From a virus, in IMG/VR virus record IMGVR_UViG_3300029811_000191, positions 1-25,032 of that record: a DNA stretch of 25,032 nucleotides, one strand, 5' to 3'. A program made the position numbers and the translations under genes. Below, in pieces: positions 1 through 6,359 of this stretch (within the stretch, counting starts at the first letter, position 1; the number at the start of each line of letters is the position of its first letter). The notes beneath the pieces are model-generated. The model was not told where the DNA came from. It saw only the letters and a list, made by a program, of their open reading frames with translations, and did no database searches.

Positions 1-264
1 AACTTTAAGGACGGATGCTTCAGCATCCTTGCCGGACTTTCCGGCAGCCGCATCTCCTAACTTATGACCTAAGCCGAATGGTCCGAGCTTAGCTTGGATA
101 CCTTGAGGAAGTTTATTAAAAGGAAACTCCATTGTCCCTTTTTCCCCTCCATCTACAGTGATTAGGACTACTCCAGGCTTTGTAGTCAGATCCTTTGAGA
201 GTTTCTTTCTCTTAGACTTTGGTGCTTCTGTTGGGTCTTGTTTTGGTGTTTCTACTTCTGTCAT
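1..264 (-). CDS. Small phage protein, 3' part cut by window edge
   Basis: The first 88 codons are visible and the reading frame is open at the left edge. The ATG at 264 is preceded by GAGGAG at a spacing of about 8 nt. The N-terminus is rich in T, K, P and E. A conserved-looking core follows, from about residue 44 (GTMEFPFNKLP) to about residue 75 (FGLGHKLGDAAAG). This core aligns with the 7374-7709 protein, which has GKVYDYGVLTP and LGFGTKLVDNLAG in the same order and spacing, so I infer the two are paralogues. I associate this pattern with small phage proteins of unknown function. A short hairpin (GGAGC, GAA, GCTCC; 280-292) lies just upstream of the ribosome site and could affect initiation. 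Confidence 0.8.
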   Translation of the reverse strand, partial: MTEVETPKQDPTEAPKSKRKKLSKDLTTKPGVVLITVDGGEKGTMEFPFNKLPQGIQAKLGPFGLGHKLGDAAAGKSGKDAEASVLKV

Positions 265-321
265 TGTTCATTCTCCTCTGGAGCGAAGCTCCTTTTAAGT
301 TGTTTGTTTTTGTTTTGTTTA

Positions 322-346
322 AGAAACGATAATTTTTGCCTTTTCT
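322..346 (-). repeat. 25-nt palindromic element, copy 1
   Basis: On the minus strand this reads AGAAAAGG, then CAAAAATTA, then TCGTTTCT. It lies about 20 nt beyond the stop codon of the ribbon-helix-helix gene 366-656, before the next leftward gene. It matches the family consensus AGAAAMGG-N9-ACGTTTCT and has the fixed length of 25 nt. Confidence 0.75.
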
Positions 347-365
347 GAGGGTTTTGCCCTCTGGT

Positions 366-656
366 TTATTTACCTCCCTCCTTCTCCATAAGTAGTTTAA
401 GTGCCTGTCTGAGTAACTCAGCCAAAGAAACATCCTTATCTACAGCCATCTTCTTTAACTCTTTATAGTCCTCAATAGGGACTCTTGTCTTAGCCCATGC
501 AGATAAATTTTCTGCTGGTATTAAACGAAGACGAGACGAAGAATTTCTTCTGTCTTCTTGTTTGTAAGGCTTATCAGAAGCAGTTGGTAGCTTAATTAAG
601 GTAGTTCCACCTTCTATTCTATAGCCTTTCTCTTTAAGCCCACTTGTGATCGTCAC
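366..656 (-). CDS. Ribbon-helix-helix DNA-binding protein
   Basis: The protein has 96 residues. The C-terminal third (about residues 57-92) looks like a ribbon-helix-helix fold of the Arc/CopG type: a short strand (TRVPIEDYKELKKMA) followed by a helix-turn-helix-like pair (VSLAELLRQALKLLMEK). The N-terminal 55 residues are basic, low-complexity and probably flexible. The start is GTG at 656, supported by a strong AGGAGG 4 nt upstream. It overlaps the stop of 653-820 by 4 nt (GTGA), which implies translational coupling. Ribbon-helix-helix proteins bind DNA as dimers and often repress their own promoter. Here the likely target is the promoter at 826-854, but that is inference. Confidence 0.8.
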   Translation of the reverse strand: MTITSGLKEKGYRIEGGTTLIKLPTASDKPYKQEDRRNSSSRLRLIPAENLSAWAKTRVPIEDYKELKKMAVDKDVSLAELLRQALKLLMEKEGGK

Positions 657-820
657 TTTGCCTCCTCTTTAGTACTACTTAAAAATGCAGCAATAATATT
701 TCTGGTAAATTCTGCTAAAGTAATACCTTTATCTAAGGCTAATACTGTCAGTGCTCTATGCACTTCAGCAGTTAATAAAACTGAGAGCCAACGCGGTGGT
801 TTATAAATTTCATTTTTCAT
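653..820 (-). CDS. Second, 55-residue ribbon-helix-helix protein
   Basis: The ORF runs from ATG at 820 to TGA at 653-655. It begins MKNEIYKPPRWLSVLLTAEV and ends in a helical region (GITLAEFTRNIIAAFL) that matches the register of the downstream regulator's VSLAELLRQALKLL. It therefore looks like a second minimal ribbon-helix-helix domain. It is the first gene of the unit with 366-656 and is coupled to it by a GTGA overlap. There is no Shine-Dalgarno sequence. The -10 hexamer of a good promoter ends 5 nt before the ATG, so the transcript is probably leaderless. The two proteins could form homo- or heterodimers. Confidence 0.8.
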   Translation of the reverse strand: MKNEIYKPPRWLSVLLTAEVHRALTVLALDKGITLAEFTRNIIAAFLSSTKEEAK

Positions 821-825
821 AACCC

Positions 826-854
826 GTTATACCGCATTTTATCCAGGAAGTCAA
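826..854 (-). promoter_or_regulatory. Sigma70-type promoter for ribbon-helix-helix pair, leaderless
   Basis: On the minus strand, TTGACT (854-849) is followed by a 17-nt spacer and TATAAC (831-826). Only five bases (GGGTT) separate the -10 box from the ATG at 820. Transcription should start at or next to the A of the ATG. No ribosome-binding sequence is present upstream. Confidence 0.7.
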
Positions 855-890
855 CCTTTTTTTCTAAGATTCATTGATTATTTTCAAGTC

Positions 891-1025
891 CTATTCCCAA
901 TCTTCAAGCTTTCTCTTCTTTTCAGGAAGAACTGCATCAGTGATGCAAAAACCTACAAACAGGAAGCCGAACCACCAAAAGTAGTCACAAATAAATCTTA
1001 TAACAGAATCGAATAATTCGTACAT
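891..1025 (-). CDS. Small single-span membrane protein (44 aa)
   Basis: The ATG at 1025 has an excellent AGGAGG 5-7 nt upstream, and the frame ends at TAG (891-893). Residues about 9-32 form a hydrophobic aromatic stretch (RFICDYFWWFGFLFVGFCI), typical of one membrane span. A short basic tail (PEKKRKLEDWE) follows, which the positive-inside rule would place in the cytoplasm. Small phage membrane proteins of this type include holin-like, superinfection-exclusion and regulatory proteins, and nothing here separates these options. It is followed by the ribbon-helix-helix unit, which has its own promoter. Confidence 0.75.
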   Translation of the reverse strand: MYELFDSVIRFICDYFWWFGFLFVGFCITDAVLPEKKRKLEDWE

Positions 1026-1040
1026 TGTCTCCTCCTTTTA

Positions 1041-1298
1041 TTAAGAAACGTCAATTTTTACCGCTTCTCCAATTTTTAGACTAAGTTTATAGACTCCCGC
1101 TCCTATAGACTTTGCGATAACTTCATAATGGTTACCATCTATAAAATAAGGGGCATTAAGTAAGAGTCTACGAACTACCTTAATTGTAGCTTTGTGTTTA
1201 GTAGTTCGGTCTGTTTTAAAAGCGTTAAGGATTCTTTCAGCCTCCTCTACTATACATTTTTGTTTAGCTCGTGCTTTGATAATAGCCATTGCTCCCAT
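1041..1298 (-). CDS. Hypothetical protein, 85 aa
   Basis: Start ATG at 1298 has AGGAGG 7 nt upstream. The protein is small and basic. It has an N-terminal helical segment (about residues 5-45, rich in K, R and A), then a segment of predicted strands ending in KIDVS. I do not recognise it. The last codons and the stop lie inside copy 2 of the 25-nt palindromic element, so its C-terminus is encoded by the repeat. Confidence 0.7.
   Translation of the reverse strand: MGAMAIIKARAKQKCIVEEAERILNAFKTDRTTKHKATIKVVRRLLLNAPYFIDGNHYEVIAKSIGAGVYKLSLKIGEAVKIDVS
1044..1068 (-). repeat. 25-nt palindromic element, copy 2
   Basis: On the minus strand this reads AGAAGCGG, TAAAAATTG, ACGTTTCT. The arms pair over 7 bp, allowing one G-T pair. 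It overlaps the 3' end of the 1041-1298 coding region, immediately ahead of its TAA stop. Confidence 0.8.
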
Positions 1299-1467
1299 AA
1301 TATTTCCTCCTTTTTTATTAAGAATGTTTATAATATGCGTTTTGCGACGTTGTTATTAAAAAGGTATACCGTGGTATGTGTTTAATATTTAATGCCGTTA
1401 AACGGCACGTGACGTCGTCCTATGGGGTATTCTATTATTACCAATAAACAATTTAATGACGAAATTA
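1299..1467. other. Intergenic region with hairpin and GGTATACC sites
   Basis: There is no convincing gene in this ~170-bp spacer between the ligase and 1041-1298. It holds the palindrome GGTATACC (1363-1370), a perfect 7-bp hairpin TGCCGTT-A-AACGGCA (1393-1407), and the upstream region of 1041-1298. No clear -35/-10 pair could be fixed. The layout of a GGTATACC site followed by a short GC-rich hairpin and GACG-rich sequence loosely resembles 6401-6600. Confidence 0.4.
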
Positions 1468-1492
1468 AGAAACATTAAACTTTGACGTTTCT
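1468..1492 (+). repeat. 25-nt palindromic element, copy 3
   Basis: On the plus strand this reads AGAAACAT, TAAACTTTG, ACGTTTCT, with a perfect AGAAAC/GTTTCT stem. It begins 2 nt beyond the stop codon of the leftward ligase gene, and its orientation is opposite to that gene. Confidence 0.75.
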
Positions 1493-1494
1493 GA

Positions 1495-2349
1495 CTAATT
1501 AATAACTTTAACTGCCACGCAGCATAAGGGTATTCCGTTTTTTGTCTTTAGCATTTCGTGCTTAACAAGTAAATCCCTGCCTATGAGACTTCCTCGTTCT
1601 TTCCAGAGTTTAGTTCTCTCTGAATGCTTCATTTTTCCTGCTCCAATTTTGAAGAATGTTCCATCATCCCCATGAACTACAAAGGCGCCAATCATGCTTT
1701 TAGCTATTCCTTCTTGTGAAATAGCTTCGATTATATCACAAATCTTATAAACATCAGTTTCTGAGGGTTTGAATTTTAAAAGTCCCTTTGACCTTTTTTC
1801 TTCGTAACTATATAAGGGGCCTCTAAAAATTGCCCCTTCGTAGCCTTGTTGGGTGTACTCAAGTACTTGATCCATCCAGTCCTGAGGGGCAGTGCTGACA
1901 GCTGTATAAGGAACATAGACTAAGGGCCAGTTGAAGCAACCTGAGTCTTTCTTCTTTGTCAGGGTATGAATTCTTTGCCATTGGCTTTCATCACTTTTAT
2001 AGTCGAAAATATGGAACTCTAATTTTAGAGTGTCTGGATTATCATTCTTTACTTTTCTGCTTGCAGCAGAGTGGATTCTTTCTCTTGACCAGCCATGTTT
2101 GTAGATTTCACCGTCTAAAGATAACTGATTATAACCAAAGCTTTGTTTTATAGCCTCTTTGATATGACTTAGAAATTTAAGCTCATTTCCATATGATGAA
2201 AGTAGGACGGGCTCCTCGTGAAACCATTGAATGATGGCTCTCTCACCGTTAAGTTTCGCTTGGCTAAAGCAACTATCACCAAGTTGAAGCATAGCCTTCT
2301 CAGTTGCAGGGTTAGCAAGTAAAATTCCGTGTCTTTTAGGTCTCTTCAT
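1495..2349 (-). CDS. ATP-dependent DNA ligase
   Basis: The protein has 284 residues and seals nicks in duplex DNA using ATP, probably during phage DNA replication or repair. The nucleotidyltransferase motifs occur in order: motif I KLNGER (32-37, K32 being the predicted AMP-linked lysine), motif III DGE (79-81), motif IIIa EFHIFD (111-116), motif IV EGAI (171-174) and motif V LLKFK (190-194). The C-terminal ~85 residues fit an OB-fold domain. It is about the minimal size for viral ligases. Motif I has N where many ligases have D, a tolerated variant. I chose ATG at 2349 because AGGAGG lies 6 nt upstream. An in-frame TTG at 2388 lacks such a site. The gene overlaps 2336-2509 by 14 nt. Confidence 0.93.
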   Translation of the reverse strand: MKRPKRHGILLANPATEKAMLQLGDSCFSQAKLNGERAIIQWFHEEPVLLSSYGNELKFLSHIKEAIKQSFGYNQLSLDGEIYKHGWSRERIHSAASRKVKNDNPDTLKLEFHIFDYKSDESQWQRIHTLTKKKDSGCFNWPLVYVPYTAVSTAPQDWMDQVLEYTQQGYEGAIFRGPLYSYEEKRSKGLLKFKPSETDVYKICDIIEAISQEGIAKSMIGAFVVHGDDGTFFKIGAGKMKHSERTKLWKERGSLIGRDLLVKHEMLKTKNGIPLCCVAVKVIN

Positions 2350-2509
2350 TTTCTTCCTCCTTGCTTTTACTAAGCAGTCTTTGGTCAAGAAGTTCTTGGG
2401 TTAGTTCAAGAATAAAACCTGCGAGCTTTTTTGTATGTGCTGTAAAGTCATTATTCTTTGTTTCTAAAGCAGTTAGCCTCCACTTTCTTAATTTTCTTTC
2501 AGAAATCAT
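2336..2509 (-). CDS. Hypothetical charged helical protein, 57 aa
   Basis: ATG at 2509 has AGGAGG 6 nt upstream, and the frame ends at TAA (2336-2338). The product starts MISERKLRKWRLTALETK and ends with an E-rich tail. It is predicted all-helical and soluble. It overlaps the upstream gene by 4 nt (ATGA) and the ligase start by 14 nt, so the ligase ribosome site lies inside this gene. The position suggests co-translation with the ligase. I do not recognise the protein. Confidence 0.7.
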   Translation of the reverse strand: MISERKLRKWRLTALETKNNDFTAHTKKLAGFILELTQELLDQRLLSKSKEEENEET

Positions 2510-2712
2510 TCAATACCTCCTGAGGTTTCAAATCTTTCGTAAGCTTTTTCTATAAGCTCTTTAAAGGACTTAGCTCTTACATTGGCTCCTTTAAGGGCAG
2601 AGAATAAGTTATGGTCTCGATAAGAACTTAATTCCCAATCTACAAAATGAACAATTGTAAGTGTTCCATCCGCAGCTTCATTCATTTCTTCTATTTTTTC
2701 CTCTATTTTCAT
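2506..2712 (-). CDS. Hypothetical acidic protein, 68 aa
   Basis: Start ATG at 2712 has GGAGG upstream. The N-terminus (MKIEEKIEEMNEA) is acidic and helical. The middle is mixed (TLTIVHFVDWELSSYRDHN) and a helical C-terminus follows (FKELIEKAYERFE). Its stop overlaps the start of 2336-2509 by 4 nt. I do not recognise it. Confidence 0.7.
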   Translation of the reverse strand: MKIEEKIEEMNEAADGTLTIVHFVDWELSSYRDHNLFSALKGANVRAKSFKELIEKAYERFETSGGIE

Positions 2713-2726
2713 CTTATTCCTCCCTT

Positions 2727-3143
2727 TTAAGTTAATAAGTTTAAGTCTTCTCTGGTTAAAGTTCCCTCTATTTCTTCTATCTCTTCAACAGTAAGATTAT
2801 CTTCCTTCATTAAGTTGATTCTTCTTCTCCTTTCAGAAGGATCATCTATCAGAACTCTTTCAACCTCTCCATTCTTTCCTTTCTTAAAGGCAATGAAGGG
2901 ACTATAAGCTACCTTCTTTACTACAAGCCAAAACCGGTGATCTTTAAATTTAGTTGCTATAAGAAGCTCAGATGCAGAGATGGCGTCTATCTTGGCCAGA
3001 ATTCTTAATTCACTGGAGAAGAGCTTGAGCTTTTCCTTCGCATCTTGCTTACTTGTTGCAGGAAGTAGTAACTCTTCTCCAGTGGATAGTTCTTCAAGTA
3101 CACTCTGCATCCATTTCTGGGCCAGTTTCCTGGATTGCTCCAT
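2727..3143 (-). CDS. Hypothetical protein, 138 aa
   Basis: The ATG at 3143 is preceded by GAGG at about 9 nt. Residues 1-50 are predicted helical (EQSRKLAQKWMQSVLEEL). Residues about 58-95 read as alternating strands (SELLIATKFKDHRFWLVVKK, then SPFIAF). The C-terminus is charged, with RRRR and an E-rich run. There is no recognisable catalytic motif. Only 4 nt separate it from 3148-3303, so the genes are co-transcribed and probably coupled. Confidence 0.7.
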   Translation of the reverse strand: MEQSRKLAQKWMQSVLEELSTGEELLLPATSKQDAKEKLKLFSSELRILAKIDAISASELLIATKFKDHRFWLVVKKVAYSPFIAFKKGKNGEVERVLIDDPSERRRRINLMKEDNLTVEEIEEIEGTLTREDLNLLT

Positions 3144-3147
3144 TTCT

Positions 3148-3303
3148 CTATTCCTCCTCTTCTTCTATTTCTCTGTCTATTATTGCAAGAGGGATACAGT
3201 CCCAATTTTCTGCTTCTGCAGTAGTCTTAAATTTTTTGCAGAGATAATGCTGCGCTACTTCAGTAAGATCTTCAAAGTAAATATTAAAGTGAATTATTTT
3301 CAT
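3148..3303 (-). CDS. Hypothetical protein, 51 aa
   Basis: ATG at 3303 follows AAAGGAGGTAAATA, an excellent ribosome site. The product begins MKIIHFNIYFEDLTEVAQHY and ends in an acidic run of five glutamates. It overlaps the end of 3284-3715 by 20 nt, so its ribosome site lies inside that gene. The strand-helix arrangement suggests a small folded domain, but I cannot assign a family. Confidence 0.7.
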   Translation of the reverse strand: MKIIHFNIYFEDLTEVAQHYLCKKFKTTAEAENWDCIPLAIIDREIEEEEE

Positions 3304-3715
3304 TATTTACCTCCTTTTCTCCCTGGGTCAAACCTTGAGCTGCTTCAATCTTCGCAGCAACTTCATCGAAGCCTTCTACTTCTTTAGTTTCTTCCTCTAT
3401 TTCTTCTGTTTTCTCTACTTCTTCTATCTCATCATCAAAGGGCTTAGCTACCCCGTCTTCGATGATGAAGACTCCTGAAAGGCTATTATCCTTGGTGATG
3501 TAAATAGTCCATCTATTAGCTGTAGCTTTTCTGGTAATATCTAAGGAGTATGCAAGTTCTTTATGGCTTTTCTCTAATTGTTTTCTAAGTTTATACAGTC
3601 TTATTCTGAGCCTCTCCATTTCTATGTAAGAGGGACAAGCAATAGTAATTGCTCCCCCTTCTTTAAGAAGAATAGCTCGGTCGATTAGTTTATTAGCTGT
3701 TACTGATACATTCAT
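3284..3715 (-). CDS. Hypothetical protein with acidic C-terminal region, 143 aa
   Basis: The N-terminal ~90 residues look folded: a helix-rich part with a basic stretch (MERLRIRLYKLRKQLEKSHKE), then strands (RWTIYITKDN, GVFIIEDG). Residues about 92-125 are highly acidic (E/V/K) and probably disordered or a coiled coil. The start ATG at 3715 lies about 13 nt from GGAGG, an unusually long spacing. Its first codons (MNVS) and the preceding ~10 nt nearly duplicate the start of 3721-3939, as if an initiation region had been copied. The function is unknown. Confidence 0.7.
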   Translation of the reverse strand: MNVSVTANKLIDRAILLKEGGAITIACPSYIEMERLRIRLYKLRKQLEKSHKELAYSLDITRKATANRWTIYITKDNSLSGVFIIEDGVAKPFDDEIEEVEKTEEIEEETKEVEGFDEVAAKIEAAQGLTQGEKEVNNENNSL

Positions 3716-3720
3716 AGTAG

Positions 3721-3939
3721 TTATTTCACCTCCTTTTTGTATTTTCCGGTAGAACTGAAGACAGTTCCACCTCCCTTATCCCAATCCATTCTTCCTTCGT
3801 GCCCAGGACATGCATTGTGAGGAATATATGTTTTATAAAATTCGCTATAATAAGCGCTTCCACAGTGAGAGCCTAAAGTAAAGCCGCAGTTCTTACATAG
3901 CTCTTTAAGCTGTTTCGGTATTGATATTGATACATTCAT
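3721..3939 (-). CDS. Small putative zinc-binding protein, 72 aa
   Basis: A CKNC pair near residues 15-18 is followed by H and C at about 25-26 and a later HNACPGH segment. This spacing is consistent with a zinc-ribbon or zinc-knuckle, but no exact family is recognised. The start ATG shares the ATGAATGTATCA beginning with 3284-3715. It is one of four small proteins in 3.7-5.7 kb with CxxC pairs. Such proteins in phage early regions often bind nucleic acid or host polymerase, but that is general family knowledge and not shown here. Confidence 0.7.
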   Translation of the reverse strand: MNVSISIPKQLKELCKNCGFTLGSHCGSAYYSEFYKTYIPHNACPGHEGRMDWDKGGGTVFSSTGKYKKEVK

Positions 3940-3944
3940 AGTAA

Positions 3945-4121
3945 TTACTCCTTTTCTGACCTTAAAATTTCTAATACTCTTGTATAAGCAAAAGCTTTCC
4001 CGCTGAGGAAGCTAATTGCCTTATCGTTTCTACCTGGCAGTTTAAAGAAATCATTTGCTGCATTCTGAGTTTCTTGGAGTAAATCTTGTATCTCTTGTAT
4101 TTGCTGTGCTGATGTTTTCAT
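3945..4121 (-). CDS. Hypothetical helical protein, 58 aa
   Basis: The frame runs from ATG at 4121 (GGAGG about 11 nt upstream) to TAA at 3945-3947. The N-terminus (TSAQQIQEIQDLLQETQNAA) is a probable coiled-coil helix. The C-terminus (KAISFLSGKAFAYTRVLEIL) is a second helix. It could be a small helical-hairpin dimer. It lies 5 nt upstream of 3721-3939. I do not recognise it. Confidence 0.65.
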   Translation of the reverse strand: MKTSAQQIQEIQDLLQETQNAANDFFKLPGRNDKAISFLSGKAFAYTRVLEILRSEKE

Positions 4122-4139
4122 AGCTTTAATTACCTCCCT

Positions 4140-4370
4140 TTAATCCCCAAAGATTAGCGATAAAAGTACATAGACATTTACAAACCCAGCCAATACTATA
4201 ACTAAACTACAAGCTCCCAGAACGTCATTGAGGATGTCTTTTTTTTCTCTCTTCATTTTAAGTCCTTTCAATCTCTGTTTGATTATTCTTTGTGTAGCAG
4301 GGTCAATCCACTGCCCTTTTAGTTTTACTACATTACCTGCATTTTTATCACTTGGTGTGTTTAAAAGCAT
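4140..4370 (-). CDS. Small C-terminally anchored membrane protein, 76 aa
   Basis: Start ATG at 4370 has GGAG 6 nt upstream. Residues 1-47 are basic and soluble (several K/R clusters, for example RLKGLKMKREKKD). Residues about 51-73 form one strongly hydrophobic span (ACSLVIVLAGFVNVYVLL) close to the C-terminus. The topology should be a cytoplasmic basic N-terminus with a C-terminal anchor. The start overlaps the end of 4348-4545 by 23 nt. The function is unknown, with a membrane-associated early protein most likely. Confidence 0.7.
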   Translation of the reverse strand: MLLNTPSDKNAGNVVKLKGQWIDPATQRIIKQRLKGLKMKREKKDILNDVLGACSLVIVLAGFVNVYVLLSLIFGD

Positions 4371-4545
4371 CTAACTCTCCTTTTGTTAATTCAATTAACA
4401 TATTTATAGCTAAGTCAATATCTGCTCTAATTCTACTTTCTAACTCCCAACAACTATCACATCTTTTAGTGCTAAGCATTCTTGTTGGCCGTTTACACCA
4501 CCTGCAAGGAACTGTTTTTTGCTTATTATTGTGTAAATTTTGCAT
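4348..4545 (-). CDS. Small zinc-ribbon-like protein, 65 aa
   Basis: I place the start at ATG 4545 because GGAG lies 7 nt upstream. The frame stays open further upstream, but that part overlaps the preceding gene. The protein has CRWC (about residues 14-17) and CDSC (about 29-32), a compact four-cysteine zinc-ribbon arrangement, followed by a helical acidic C-terminus. It lies 1 nt from the end of 4547-4801, which also carries two CxxC pairs. Confidence 0.75.
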   Translation of the reverse strand: MQNLHNNKQKTVPCRWCKRPTRMLSTKRCDSCWELESRIRADIDLAINMLIELTKGELDAFKHTK

Positions 4546-4546
4546 T

Positions 4547-4801
4547 TTAACTCTCCTTTCCAACTCTAATAGGTCGAAGTTTATCCTCACAGTAAGGACA
4601 ATATTCGTTTTGTTTATAATTACTGGCAGTAGGAAACAGCCACATTTCTTCAGGATTTGCCTTAGTCCATTCTGTACCAAGCCATTCTACAAGTTCTGAA
4701 GGTTTGCTTCTGTCACAAGTGAGAATGAGTAATTGTCCACAGTTCTTGCAGCGAGGAAGCTTATGTATTAATATATAATTAGCTGTTTTCTTTTTCTTCA
4801 T
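4547..4801 (-). CDS. Zinc-ribbon-like protein, 84 aa
   Basis: Two CxxC pairs, CKNC (about residues 18-21) and CPYC (about 68-71), are separated by about 46 residues containing W-rich sequence (VEWLGTEWTKANPEEMW). This is consistent with a zinc ribbon carrying an insert. The N-terminus is very basic (MKKKKT). The start overlaps the end of 4779-5048 by 23 nt. A role in nucleic-acid binding is plausible but unproven. Confidence 0.72.
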   Translation of the reverse strand: MKKKKTANYILIHKLPRCKNCGQLLILTCDRSKPSELVEWLGTEWTKANPEEMWLFPTASNYKQNEYCPYCEDKLRPIRVGKES

Positions 4802-5048
4802 TCTTTATTCCTTTCATCTCAGTTGTGAGTGCATAATCTGTCCAGTATAATACGTCATACCATATATGCTTTAGAAGAAGGTAAATTAATTGTACTCCGC
4901 ACTTATTAAGATTGGCCTCATCTCCGGCTTGTTTGCAGCTTTTATATAATATTGAGTTGTAGTCTGCATCTTTCTGGAGGGCGCAGGAATTTCTGTGTAT
5001 ATCTGCAGCCCTTCTTAATATTTTAGCTATTTCTTCCATATTTATCAT
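4779..5048 (-). CDS. Hypothetical helical protein, 89 aa
   Basis: Start ATG at 5048 has GGAG 5 nt upstream. The sequence is predicted mostly helical: IAKILRRAADIHRNS, then CGVQLIYLLLKHIWYDVLYW. The second stretch is hydrophobic and aromatic but is broken by K, H and D, so I do not call it a membrane span. There is no known motif. It is packed between overlapping neighbours in the same leftward operon. Confidence 0.68.
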   Translation of the reverse strand: MINMEEIAKILRRAADIHRNSCALQKDADYNSILYKSCKQAGDEANLNKCGVQLIYLLLKHIWYDVLYWTDYALTTEMKGIKNEEKENS

Positions 5049-5059
5049 TTTGTCTCCTT

Positions 5060-5290
5060 TTAGTCCTCTGGGTATACTCCTGCACTAAGCATTTTTAAAT
5101 AGTTTATAAGTTCTCTGAGAAATCTCACTTTGGTCTTTGTAATTATATATCTTTCAGTGGGAAAGTTATTAACTAAAGGAATTACTTCGTTTTTAACAAC
5201 TATATTTTGAAGTTCCGTTATCTTATCCTCAAGGAGCACTTGCAAAGCAAAAGTTAAAGTTTCTATTAAAACTTCGTTAGTATCAGTCAT
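5060..5290 (-). CDS. Hypothetical helical protein, 76 aa
   Basis: Start ATG at 5290 has GAGG upstream. The product is helical with leucine-rich stretches (LIETLTFALQVLLEDKITEL, then VRFLRELINYLKML). There are no recognisable motifs. It starts 3 nt beyond the end of 5293-5694, indicating co-translation. Confidence 0.68.
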   Translation of the reverse strand: MTDTNEVLIETLTFALQVLLEDKITELQNIVVKNEVIPLVNNFPTERYIITKTKVRFLRELINYLKMLSAGVYPED

Positions 5291-5292
5291 TA

Positions 5293-5694
5293 TTATTTCC
5301 TCTTTCCTTCTAACATTATTATCCTTTTTATTAATTCCCTCTTTGTTTCCTTCGCCAGGACTTCATAACAGTGGAAACAGCCGTTACAGGACTCTTTTTC
5401 TTCCTTTATCCTATCCCCTGGAAGAAGATCACTGAAAGCTATTTCCCTTGCTTGTAAAACATAGGGGTCTTGCAGAGAGGGTAGCATTCTAAAATGCCTG
5501 ATGAAGGTTATTTCACAGAGGGTGCATTTAAATGTCTTGAGAAGGACGTAAGGTTCTGGTAGTGGCAGGGGCTCCTTTAATAAGGGCTTGCCTTTCAAGG
5601 GCTTGACTAAGTCAAGGATGTTGAGTGTTTCAAGAATTTCCTTGTCGCTGGAAGGCAAGTCCTTCCATTGTTTGTTAGTCATTCTTACTGTCAT
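5293..5694 (-). CDS. Putative zinc-binding protein, 133 aa
   Basis: ATG at 5694 has GGAG 6 nt upstream. A CTLC pair (about residues 57-60, followed by a histidine) and a CNGCFHC cluster (about 103-109) could bind one zinc. The N-terminal half is proline- and lysine-rich. The C-terminus is a basic helix (KRELIKRIIMLEGKRK). It is the largest of four CxxC proteins in this arm. The family is not recognised. Confidence 0.7.
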   Translation of the reverse strand: MTVRMTNKQWKDLPSSDKEILETLNILDLVKPLKGKPLLKEPLPLPEPYVLLKTFKCTLCEITFIRHFRMLPSLQDPYVLQAREIAFSDLLPGDRIKEEKESCNGCFHCYEVLAKETKRELIKRIIMLEGKRK

Positions 5695-5722
5695 TTCATT
5701 CTCCTTCCTTTATTTTGAAACC

Positions 5723-5747
5723 AGAAAAGGTAATTTTTGCCTTTTCT
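5723..5747 (-). repeat. 25-nt palindromic element, copy 4
   Basis: On the minus strand the stem is perfect over 9 bp: CAGAAAAGG, loop CAAAAATTA, CCTTTTCTG (including one flanking base each side). It lies about 10 nt after the stop of 5758-6087. Both arms differ from other copies in a compensating way (AAGG/CCTT), so pairing is kept. Confidence 0.82.
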
Positions 5748-5757
5748 GACCTATTAA

Positions 5758-6087
5758 TTAGTGTCTAAGCTTATGCTCAGGCTTAAGAATTCTAACCGCC
5801 CTATAAAAACTCTTCCTTAATTGTTCTATCTTAGGAGAAGGATAACTTGGGTGTTCTTTCATAAAGGAATTAGCTCCATGAAACCCTGAAAGGCAATGTC
5901 TTAGAGCTTCCTCTTTTGTGTAGCCAAGCTTAAGCTTGCAAGTCATTTCTTCTCTTTTATCTACTCTCTTAATCTTGGCTTTTATTTCACTATCTATTTG
6001 AGGCTGTTCTTCACCTTCTTCACTTTCTTCCAAATCTATGACTTCAAGTAGAGTTCCATCTTTATCAAATATACCTGCTGTAAACAT
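5758..6087 (-). CDS. Hypothetical protein, first gene of early operon, 109 aa
   Basis: ATG at 6087 follows AAAGGAGGTGATTTAA, a strong ribosome site. The protein starts MFTAGIFDKDGTLLEVIDLE, followed by an acidic E/Q run (about residues 20-32). The C-terminal half is basic and has YTKEEALRHCLSGFHGANSF. The FDKDGTL string resembles the start of HAD phosphatases, but the other HAD motifs are absent and the protein is too short, so I do not call that. It is the gene nearest the strong promoter at 6141-6169. Confidence 0.72.
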   Translation of the reverse strand: MFTAGIFDKDGTLLEVIDLEESEEGEEQPQIDSEIKAKIKRVDKREEMTCKLKLGYTKEEALRHCLSGFHGANSFMKEHPSYPSPKIEQLRKSFYRAVRILKPEHKLRH

Positions 6088-6140
6088 TTAAATCACCTCC
6101 TTTTAGTTTAAAGAATTTAAAATCTTGATTCAATAAAATT

Positions 6141-6169
6141 ATCATAACATAATAAAATCAAGGTGTCAA
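6141..6169 (-). promoter_or_regulatory. Strong sigma70-type promoter of leftward early operon
   Basis: On the minus strand, TTGACA (6169-6164), a 17-nt spacer and TATGAT (6146-6141) give a near-consensus promoter. It points at 5758-6087, whose ATG is about 50 nt downstream. A 7-bp inverted repeat brackets the -10 box, CTTGATT at 6124-6130 and AATCAAG at 6156-6162, and could be an operator. Confidence 0.8.
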
Positions 6170-6359
6170 GAGGGAATATCAAGGGAGCCAGACTGTGCCT
6201 GTATTGACGTGTGTAACTATGTTCCGTGTATCACTTCTATTCAAGGGTACAGGGTGCAGGGGACAGAATATTATCTAAGCAAAATATTATTACTTAATAT
6301 ATATTACTTATATATATATATATCTTATTATTATTATATTACTTATATATATTATTTTA

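Noticed and set aside
5758-6087. HAD-type phosphatase because of FDKDGTL near the N-terminus
   Set aside because: The later HAD motifs are absent and the protein is far too short.
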